A stretch of 6,409 bases of DNA, taken from NCBI GenBank assembly GCA_002792995.1, contig PFPJ01000034.1, positions 1 through 6,409 on the forward strand, given 5' to 3'. The position numbers and the translations under genes were made by a program. Source of the stretch: Candidatus Magasanikbacteria bacterium CG_4_10_14_0_2_um_filter_41_10. Its GTDB lineage: Bacteria > Patescibacteriota > Patescibacteriia > Magasanikbacterales > UBA922. Positions 1 to 4,505 of this stretch are shown here, piece after piece (position 1 is the first letter of the stretch; the number at the start of each line of letters is the position of its first letter). A model generated the notes under the pieces. The model saw only the letters and a list, made by a program, of their open reading frames with translations. It was not told the DNA's origin and searched no databases.

Positions 1-506
1 CCCTGTTCTGTTTCAACAGTCGCAGGCGAATTTGTCTTTGCAATACTCACGCCAACTGGAAAGGTAAACGTTTTTCCTTTCAATCTTGCCGAAATAGCCT
101 CGGCCCCATCGTTTTTCAATCCATAATAGACACGAAGACTTTTTTCTTCTGGAATTCTCCAAAGACGTGGTTTTGCATTCCCGACACACGCCCCCCCTGT
201 TACAGATCCTACTTCTGCATAGCCAAATCCAATTGTTGGCAAAATATCGAGAATATCTGCATTTTTATCAAAACCTGCCGCGAGTCCTATAGGGTTTTGA
301 AAAGTAATGCCACATACGGTTTGTCGTAAAGAATCATCCTGGTGTCCAAAACAAACACGAAAAAAAGATTTCACAAGCACACTTTTTCCAAGTGTTTTTC
401 CAAGTGTTAAGGCTGTATCATGCACGTCTTCTGGATCACGTCGAAAAAGAAATGGTTTTGCAATATATTTGTAAGTATAGTGAACGATTTGATCTATTGG
501 GAACAT
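1..506 (-). CDS. pyrD: Dihydroorotate dehydrogenase (quinone), class 2, N-terminal part
   Basis: Catalyses oxidation of dihydroorotate to orotate in de novo pyrimidine synthesis, using FMN; class 2 enzymes are membrane-associated and pass electrons to quinone. The visible part is 168 complete codons read from an ATG at 506; the gene continues past base 1. The N-terminus has the class 2 membrane-helix extension (residues 1-40, with KPFLFRRDPEDVHD near 17-30). It is followed by the barrel start NPIGLAAGFDKNADI (71-85), GFGYAEVGSVT (93-103), GNAKPRLWR (109-117) and YYGLKNDGAE (128-137), which matches the family GFxN FMN/substrate segment. The fragment ends near VGVSIAKTNSPATVE, equivalent to the stretch just before the catalytic-serine loop, which is outside the window. 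No clear Shine-Dalgarno precedes the ATG. The family call is firm; the class 2 assignment rests on the N-terminal extension. Confidence 0.93.
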   Translation of the reverse strand, partial: MFPIDQIVHYTYKYIAKPFLFRRDPEDVHDTALTLGKTLGKSVLVKSFFRVCFGHQDDSLRQTVCGITFQNPIGLAAGFDKNADILDILPTIGFGYAEVGSVTGGACVGNAKPRLWRIPEEKSLRVYYGLKNDGAEAISARLKGKTFTFPVGVSIAKTNSPATVETEQ

Positions 507-519
507 AAGGTTACTTTAC

Positions 520-608
520 ACGTCATTCCGAGTGGAGCGCAGCGAAATCGAGGAATCTCGTCTTAGCATCGAGATCTCTCGACTCACTTCGTTCGCTCGA
601 GATGACGT
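520..608. repeat. 89-bp intergenic imperfect palindrome (MITE-like)
   Basis: The outer arms ACGTCAT (520-526) and ATGACGT (602-608) are perfect complements. The pairing continues with CGAGTG (529-534) against CGCTCG (594-599, one G-T pair), and an inner stem ATCTCG (555-560) against CGAGAT (570-575) around a 9-base loop. The wording (CGTCATTCCGAG, GGAATCTCG, CTCGAGATGACG) is that of dispersed palindromic repeats often seen between genes in many bacterial genomes, including Patescibacteria. It fills most of the pyrD-msrA gap. It could form a hairpin in the msrA-pyrD transcript and affect termination or RNA stability (inference). It carries no coding capacity. Confidence 0.8.
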
Positions 609-624
609 ATCAATTTCAATTTAA

Positions 625-1122
625 TCAATCCTTAAAATATGAATCACCTCTTACAAAATGACAAGAATACCCACCAGGATTTTTTTGCAGATAATCTTGA
701 TGATATGTTTCTGCCGGATAGAATGCCTTGAAGGGTTCGAGTGTCGTCACGACAAATTTATCCCAACGCTTTGATGCATTCACGAGATCGATGAACTCTT
801 CTGCTTCTCGCTTTTCTTCATCATTCTGAAAAAAAATCGCAGACCGATACGAAGATCCGATATCATTGCCTTGTTGATTTTTTGTGGTCGGGTCATGCAC
901 ACGAAAAAAGAAATCAAGGATATTTTTGAATGATGTCTTTTCTCCGTCGTATGAAATTTCCAATGCTTCGGCATGTCCTGGGTGATATTCATACGTAGGA
1001 TCATCGTTTTCTCCTCCTGTGTAGCCTACTTGCGTATCTACAACGCCAGGCTGAATTCGGAACAGTTCTTCCATCCCCCAAAAGCATCCGCCTGCGAGAT
1101 ATGCTTTTTTTATATGTGACAT
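625..1122 (-). CDS. msrA: Peptide methionine sulfoxide reductase MsrA
   Basis: Reduces the S-epimer of methionine sulfoxide, free or in proteins, in the cytoplasm; part of oxidative damage repair with thioredoxin as usual reductant. The protein is 165 residues, the normal length for a stand-alone MsrA with no fused MsrB domain. The catalytic motif GGCFWGMEE places the nucleophile at Cys13. Other family blocks are VGYTGG (32-37), HPGHAEALE (47-55), DPTTKNQQGNDIGSSYRSAIF (77-97) and the C-terminal YHQDYLQKNPGGYSCHF (140-156). Cys154 there is the only other cysteine and so the likely resolving residue. The ATG at 1122 gives a start a few residues before the first strand, as usual. It ends in TGA. 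No strong Shine-Dalgarno is visible. It points away from the small plus-strand gene and runs toward pyrD, 118 bases on. Confidence 0.96.
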   Translation of the reverse strand: MSHIKKAYLAGGCFWGMEELFRIQPGVVDTQVGYTGGENDDPTYEYHPGHAEALEISYDGEKTSFKNILDFFFRVHDPTTKNQQGNDIGSSYRSAIFFQNDEEKREAEEFIDLVNASKRWDKFVVTTLEPFKAFYPAETYHQDYLQKNPGGYSCHFVRGDSYFKD

Positions 1123-1174
1123 ATGTTTTTTTCAGAAAACCACGATGTCAGTGTACAGGTCAAAGTGACATATG
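1116..1174. promoter_or_regulatory. Repeated TGACAT half-sites in the msrA upstream region
   Basis: The 10-mer GTGACATATG occurs twice in the same direction (1116-1125 and 1165-1174). An inverted copy of the half-site, ATGTCA (1145-1150), faces TGACAT (1166-1171) across 15 bases. The first copy overlaps the msrA start codon and the others lie in the divergent intergenic region. This could be an operator for a dimeric regulator, but no regulator is encoded here and such short repeats can arise by chance. Shown as a weak candidate only. Confidence 0.2.
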
Positions 1175-1184
1175 TAAATATTCC

Positions 1185-1213
1185 TTGGCAAAGAGAGCAA
1201 ATTTATCTACATT
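1185..1213 (+). promoter_or_regulatory. Candidate sigma-70 type promoter for the small plus-strand gene
   Basis: TTGGCA (1185-1190, 5 of 6 to TTGACA) is separated by exactly 17 bases from TACATT (1208-1213, 4 of 6 to TATAAT). Transcription would begin near 1220, leaving a leader of about 16 bases that contains the AGGAGG at 1226-1231. The position fits the GTG start at 1236 and argues against the long upstream reading of this frame. Confidence 0.5.
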
Positions 1214-1225
1214 GGTACTCACCAT

Positions 1226-1231
1226 AGGAGG
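1226..1231 (+). promoter_or_regulatory. Strong Shine-Dalgarno that fixes a GTG start
   Basis: AGGAGG is a perfect anti-16S match four bases before GTG at 1236. It is the only strong ribosome binding site found in the window. An ATG two bases before the GTG (1234) is followed at once by TGA, so it cannot encode a product; the overlap ATGTG may influence initiation. Confidence 0.6.
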
Positions 1232-1235
1232 AAAT

Positions 1236-1487
1236 GTGACGTACGACCACGCGACCATACGCGACCACGTGATAAAAACGCTTCAGCGCTGCAACTCCCC
1301 AGAGTTTGCGGCACAGCAGTTGATGCGCATAGTGACAGAAGGAATTCCATTCGGTGTTGTCTTCCTGGAGAAACCTTCCACCCAATACTCGGATGACAAC
1401 ACAACACGTCGGGCGCGCTTTGTTCTCGGACGGGGGTTGGAGGATCCCAATCCGATCAGGATCGATGAGACGGTCAACATGACCTAA
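1236..1487 (+). CDS. Small protein of unknown function, about 83 residues
   Basis: I do not recognise this protein. Read from GTG at 1236 it begins MTYDHATIRDHVIKTL, has a likely amphipathic helix to about residue 33 (CNSPEFAAQQLMRIV), a hydrophobic strand-like segment GIPFGVVFLE (36-45), then a polar, arginine- and aspartate-rich C-terminal half ending in TVNMT and TAA. There is no signal peptide, membrane segment or metal motif. The frame stays open upstream into msrA, but the candidate promoter, AGGAGG and codon GTG support the short form. Hand counts on three internal lines give about 47-60% GC, well above its neighbours, so its origin or constraint may differ. A tandem hairpin terminator follows in the same direction, which supports expression as a single-gene unit. 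A shadow frame on the opposite strand lacks such signals. Confidence 0.6.
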   Translation: MTYDHATIRDHVIKTLQRCNSPEFAAQQLMRIVTEGIPFGVVFLEKPSTQYSDDNTTRRARFVLGRGLEDPNPIRIDETVNMT

Positions 1488-1508
1488 TCTCAACGTATAT
1501 ATCACGAC

Positions 1509-1534
1509 CCGCCGTGTTCTTCGGAGCACGGCGG
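1509..1534 (+). terminator. Strong hairpin with UUCG tetraloop after the small gene
   Basis: CCGCCGTG (1509-1516) pairs with CACGGCGG (1527-1534). The stem extends inward through T-G, T-A and C-G pairs to close a TTCG loop (1520-1523), giving an 11-bp stem with the very stable C(UUCG)G cap. The cap exists only when the plus strand is transcribed, which supports plus-strand reading. The T-run follows only about 11 bases later, so it works best together with the next hairpin. Confidence 0.75.
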
Positions 1535-1540
1535 ACTTTC

Positions 1541-1565
1541 AACACTTTTTTAGAAGTGTTTTTTT
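1541..1565 (+). terminator. Second, T-tailed intrinsic terminator
   Basis: AACACTT (1541-1547) pairs with AAGTGTT (1554-1560) around a six-base loop and runs directly into five more Ts, giving seven consecutive Ts from 1559. The stem is short and AT-rich, but directly behind the UUCG hairpin it makes a tandem terminator for the plus-strand gene. On the minus strand there is no T-run, so it would not stop the 806-residue gene. Confidence 0.7.
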
Positions 1566-1575
1566 ATTTGTATAA

Positions 1576-1592
1576 ATGCGGAGAGGATGGGA
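1576..1592. repeat. Displaced copy of the tRNA-Ser 3' end (candidate att site)
   Basis: ATGCGGAGAGGA (1576-1587) is identical to 4144-4155, which covers the 3' acceptor strand, discriminator and flank of tRNA-Ser. Extending five bases gives 15 of 17 matches. The copy is in direct orientation and lies 34 bases beyond the stop codon of the AT-rich gene. No tRNA body adjoins it. It looks like the far boundary of an insertion at the tRNA 3' end. Confidence 0.5.
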
Positions 1593-1625
1593 CGATGTTG
1601 GAACGTGGTTGAATAGTTATTGATA

Positions 1626-4046
1626 TTATTTTCTTTTTTTATCTGCTATTTTTTCAATGCACGACAACAATTTTTCTACAGATCGCTTTTTACTCATATT
1701 TTCAATTTCTTTCTTAATCTTATCTTCAACAGGACTACTAGCATTCCATTTACTCCAAACTTTGAATGTAAACCAGTCTATATCGCCAACATCAATTAAT
1801 TCATACATCATTGACTCAGCGTCATCTCGTAAACCAGTCATTCTATTAAGACGATTATTGTTGAATTCACTTCGCCAATGCATTATTTCAAAATATAACT
1901 GTTCTTTTTTGGGAGAAATTTTACTTATATCAATGTGAGGCGGTATATTACTAAAGTACTTTGTCTCATATTTGGGTTGAAACTCCAGTATTTTTACTAC
2001 CGTTTCAGCATAAACCTCAAGCCAGTCTTTTTTCAAAGCAAGTATACCAAGATAACAAGCTTTTTCAAGTATTCTTGGTTCGTCATATCCATATTTATCA
2101 ATATTTTTTTTGAGTGCTTCTTGGGTTATTGAGCCAAGACATTGTACGGCGTCCTCTGCTAATTCTTTATTATCCAGTCTTTCAATAGCGAGTATTCCTG
2201 TCTTAGCAACACTTTCAGTCAAAGATCTGAAATTGTTTGACCCCGCATCAAATTTTTCTGAGTGGTGGACAAACCAATATGGTAAATGTGTATTCCAGCC
2301 AAGTTGTTTGTATAATTCGTCATGTTCATCGGAGAATTCTGCGTCTTTTATTAATTGAATAATAATGTCGTTCACGTTAAATAATAACCGACCAATACTC
2401 TCGGTAAGTAAGTTGTCGCTATCTTTAAGATTCTCGGATAGTGTTCTTAAACTACGGTATAACTCATCAAAAAATTCCGTAATATTTCTGCGGTATGCAC
2501 CTTTTTTATTATCAGCAATTTTTTGGTAATATTGAAGTATGCTAATAAGTAGTTCATACAGAGTGTCATACCCCTTTGTCATTGCAAAGGATGTGCTAAA
2601 ATCGTTTGGTATGTATCCTGCTTGTCTTGCTGTAAATATATAAAGGGCTATGTTGGCTATATGTTTCAAACCCGATGAAAATTGATATTGTGCTATTATA
2701 TTATCGTTTGTAAATGCAAGTCCTAAAATTTTAATAATGTTTGTATTACATTGGTCGACAATAATGGTTTGTTTCTCAATGACTCCATAAACTGCAATTT
2801 CTTGTAGTTTATCTTGTATGCCCTGCAAAGTGTGACTTAAACCTACACTTGCAACTGAAACGGCAACATTCCCGAGCTTTTCTGCACCTTGAAAAACAAC
2901 CTCAAGATTTTTTGCTCTCATCCCAATACCGATATATAATTCAAGATTACCTACAATATTTTCAAGAATTGGATTATCTCTAGTTTTGCCGAGGTAAGTT
3001 ATATCTTTAGCTTTTTCAGCAAGTGATTGATAAATGTTTAGAATGTAAGTAGCTTGTACATCTTTGTCTTCCTTTATAAACTTTTCGCCCGCTTTATTAA
3101 GACGGTCTAGGTTATCAAATAAAAATCGTTGACTATCGCTTTCAACAGCCATTAACACTATGCCAGACGGCATAGCAACCGACGATGTTTTTCTAACCTC
3201 AAGGTATTTTGCAAGTACATTATAAACAGCTGTAAAACCTCTTTTTGTTGTACCCACTTCTTGTTTATCGGAAAGTTTAAGAGAAATTTCAACAAGGTTT
3301 TCAAGCTGTCTATTTAAATCAATAATACGTGGTTTAAAAAAGTAATTATATGTCCTCGCTAGTGCTTCATTTTCAGTAAGACTGCCGTCTCTTGTGGTCA
3401 TAATATTGGCAATACGTTGTGCGTCAGCATGTACGTTGTCTAAAAATTTAATACCCTGATTTTCTAAAAAACTAATTGCTTTAGTTGGACTTATTTTTTG
3501 ACGAACAGTTTTGTATTGCCAATCTATCAATGCAAAAATTGTACCTACCAATGTTAAAGAAATCCAAACGATGTAATTACTAACATTCTCGGGTATATCT
3601 GTTATCCCCCCAACATATAAACCAGTGCCAAAAAATAGTAATGTTATCAATATAACCAATACATAAACTATTTTTTCTCGCCAATCATGTATGTAAACTT
3701 CAAAATATTGCGAGGAGTATAGATCGGCTGCACTTTGAAGTAAAAAAATGGATATTGTAAAAACAATAGCAATCGCACTACCTGCCATTGCACCAATAGC
3801 GACAAGATAATTACTTAAAATATCTTGAGTAAATGCACTACCACCAAAGATATGTAAAAGTAATCCAACACCAAGAGCAAAAACAATGAAACTCGTTCTT
3901 AAAAAGATATCAAAATGTTTTTTAAAAAAAGAACGAACTCCTCGAAATTTTGCTATATAGATCCAAACCGTAAGTTTATAACTGTACTTCAAATACTGCC
4001 ACCAACCATGTTCCCACTCTTTTATTTCTTGGATTAACTGCTTCAT
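1626..4046 (-). CDS. Large membrane protein of unknown function, 806 residues
   Basis: I cannot name this protein. The N-terminal 45 residues are basic and aromatic-rich (W11, W15, W16, W28). Four probable membrane segments follow at about 50-68, 79-104, 126-147 and 158-175. After them comes a long, mostly helical soluble domain (about 176-806) rich in I, L, K, D and E, ending in a lysine-rich tail. The stretch from about 84 to 125 (AIVFTISIFLLQ, then SSQYFEVYIHDWREK) resembles the membrane-plus-linker block of DUF2254 proteins; this is recollection-level similarity and the large C-terminal domain is not typical. No ATPase, nuclease or protease motif is visible. The ATG at 4046 is preceded by a weak GAGAA. 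The gene is much more AT-rich than its neighbours, lies alone on the minus strand and has its own candidate promoter. It may be horizontally acquired accessory cargo; a role in sensing, transport or defence is open. Confidence 0.85.
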   Translation of the reverse strand: MKQLIQEIKEWEHGWWQYLKYSYKLTVWIYIAKFRGVRSFFKKHFDIFLRTSFIVFALGVGLLLHIFGGSAFTQDILSNYLVAIGAMAGSAIAIVFTISIFLLQSAADLYSSQYFEVYIHDWREKIVYVLVILITLLFFGTGLYVGGITDIPENVSNYIVWISLTLVGTIFALIDWQYKTVRQKISPTKAISFLENQGIKFLDNVHADAQRIANIMTTRDGSLTENEALARTYNYFFKPRIIDLNRQLENLVEISLKLSDKQEVGTTKRGFTAVYNVLAKYLEVRKTSSVAMPSGIVLMAVESDSQRFLFDNLDRLNKAGEKFIKEDKDVQATYILNIYQSLAEKAKDITYLGKTRDNPILENIVGNLELYIGIGMRAKNLEVVFQGAEKLGNVAVSVASVGLSHTLQGIQDKLQEIAVYGVIEKQTIIVDQCNTNIIKILGLAFTNDNIIAQYQFSSGLKHIANIALYIFTARQAGYIPNDFSTSFAMTKGYDTLYELLISILQYYQKIADNKKGAYRRNITEFFDELYRSLRTLSENLKDSDNLLTESIGRLLFNVNDIIIQLIKDAEFSDEHDELYKQLGWNTHLPYWFVHHSEKFDAGSNNFRSLTESVAKTGILAIERLDNKELAEDAVQCLGSITQEALKKNIDKYGYDEPRILEKACYLGILALKKDWLEVYAETVVKILEFQPKYETKYFSNIPPHIDISKISPKKEQLYFEIMHWRSEFNNNRLNRMTGLRDDAESMMYELIDVGDIDWFTFKVWSKWNASSPVEDKIKKEIENMSKKRSVEKLLSCIEKIADKKRK

Positions 4047-4083
4047 GTTTTCTCAATTAATTTTATTTTCCTGATTTTCTTCT

Positions 4084-4111
4084 ATTACATTCCTTACACA
4101 ACATCTGACAA
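4084..4111 (-). promoter_or_regulatory. Candidate promoter for the 806-residue gene
   Basis: On the minus strand TTGTCA (4111-4106, 5 of 6 to TTGACA) is followed after 16 bases by TGTAAT (4089-4084, 5 of 6 to TATAAT). Transcription would start near 4077, about 30 bases before the ATG. It lies inside the putative inserted segment, so the cargo gene would bring its own promoter rather than depend on the upstream tRNA operon. Confidence 0.5.
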
Positions 4112-4143
4112 TTTTCAACTATCGTTTGGATTCGAGAATTTTT

Positions 4144-4160
4144 ATGCGGAGAGGACAGGA
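4144..4160. repeat. tRNA-Ser 3' end copy (tRNA-side candidate att site)
   Basis: This is the intact tRNA-side partner of the repeat at 1576-1592. The shared bases cover the 3' strand of the acceptor stem, the discriminator and three flanking bases, then diverge within the T-arm. The position is that of a common integrase attachment core. Confidence 0.5.
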
Positions 4161-4233
4161 TTCGAACCTGCGATACGGTTTCCCGTATGCTACCTTTCCA
4201 AGGTAGTACTATCGACCACTCAGTCACCTCTCC
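4147..4233 (-). tRNA. tRNA-Ser, anticodon GGA
   Basis: A full cloverleaf can be folded on the minus strand. The acceptor stem GGAGAGG (4233-4227) pairs with CCTCTCC (4154-4148) and the discriminator is G. A short D-arm contains GAGTGGTCGA. The anticodon stem CTACC/GGTAG encloses the loop TTGGAAA with anticodon GGA at 4199-4197, reading UCC and UCU serine codons. A long variable arm with stem ATACGG/CCGTAT is diagnostic of class II tRNAs such as serine. The T-arm is GCAGG-TTCGAAT-CCTGT. CCA is not encoded (GCA follows the stem), so it must be added after transcription. The 5' end lies only 15 bases past the ferredoxin stop codon with no terminator between, so it may be processed from the operon transcript. 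Confidence 0.96.
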
Positions 4234-4248
4234 ATGTTTGTTGAACTA

Positions 4249-4497
4249 CTACGTACGCCCAATATTCTTTCCACTATCATCCTGAATGCGAATAATTCCT
4301 ACGGGACAAGCCATACTTGCTTCTATATTGCCAGGAAGCTCTACGTCATCGATATCCAGCTGTCCTACGCCATCTTTGTATACACCACGTGTCAGTGTCG
4401 ATTTTCCATCTTCTTCTATTTGCCAATATCTCGGCGCATAGAGCACACACGAATCACATCCAATACAATTTTCTCTATAGTGAATAATCTTGGGCAT
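4249..4497 (-). CDS. Small single-cluster [4Fe-4S] ferredoxin
   Basis: A soluble electron carrier of 82 residues. The cluster ligands are Cys11, Cys14 and Cys17 in NCIGCDSCVLYAP and Cys64 in ACPVGII near the C-terminus; these are the only cysteines, so exactly one [4Fe-4S] cluster is expected. The insert between the two motifs (about 25-60) is acidic, as in other monocluster ferredoxins. The ATG at 4497 is eight bases past the stop of the trhP-like gene; no Shine-Dalgarno is visible in the short gap, which suggests translational coupling. The tight pairing with an iron-sulfur, redox-active tRNA-modifying protein makes that protein a plausible electron-transfer partner (inference). It ends in TAG, 15 bases before tRNA-Ser. 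Confidence 0.92.
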   Translation of the reverse strand: MPKIIHYRENCIGCDSCVLYAPRYWQIEEDGKSTLTRGVYKDGVGQLDIDDVELPGNIEASMACPVGIIRIQDDSGKNIGRT

Positions 4498-4505
4498 AGC
4501 ATTGA

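Larger units (their letters stand above)
1576..4155. mobile_element. Candidate one-gene integrated island at tRNA-Ser
   Basis: The segment is bounded by direct repeats of the tRNA-Ser 3' end and contains a single gene, the 806-residue membrane protein. Composition drops sharply inside it: two hand-counted lines gave 28% and 35% GC, against about 55% on a line within the neighbouring trhP gene. Insertion at a tRNA 3' end that leaves a displaced duplicate of it is the classical footprint of tyrosine-recombinase integration. No integrase, excisionase or replication gene is inside, so it would be a decayed element or a cargo moved by an enzyme acting in trans. The shortness of the repeat keeps this tentative. 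Confidence 0.4.

Noticed and set aside
625..627. Alternative genetic code with TGA read as glycine, known in some CPR lineages
   Set aside because: TGA ends msrA at the expected family length, and reading through gives only a few residues with further TGA codons before non-homologous sequence.
1101..1235. Longer version of the small plus-strand gene starting inside msrA
   Set aside because: The upstream ATG has no Shine-Dalgarno, overlaps the msrA coding start, and the promoter and AGGAGG lie downstream of it, pointing to the GTG at 1236.
1244..1267. Three closely spaced CGACCA copies as a possible repeat array
   Set aside because: Spacing is uneven (8 and 10 bases), the copies lie in the coding region in different frames, and the array is too short to be CRISPR or an iteron set.
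1203..1529. Minus-strand open frame of 108 codons opposite the small plus-strand gene
   Set aside because: It has no ribosome binding site or promoter, crosses the strong terminator hairpin, and lies opposite a frame with clear plus-strand signals; GC-rich sequence leaves antisense frames open.
1626..4046. Integrase, transposase or toxin-antitoxin gene inside the candidate island
   Set aside because: The only coding frame is the membrane protein; no catalytic motif of a tyrosine or serine recombinase, DDE transposase or toxin could be found in it or in the flanks.
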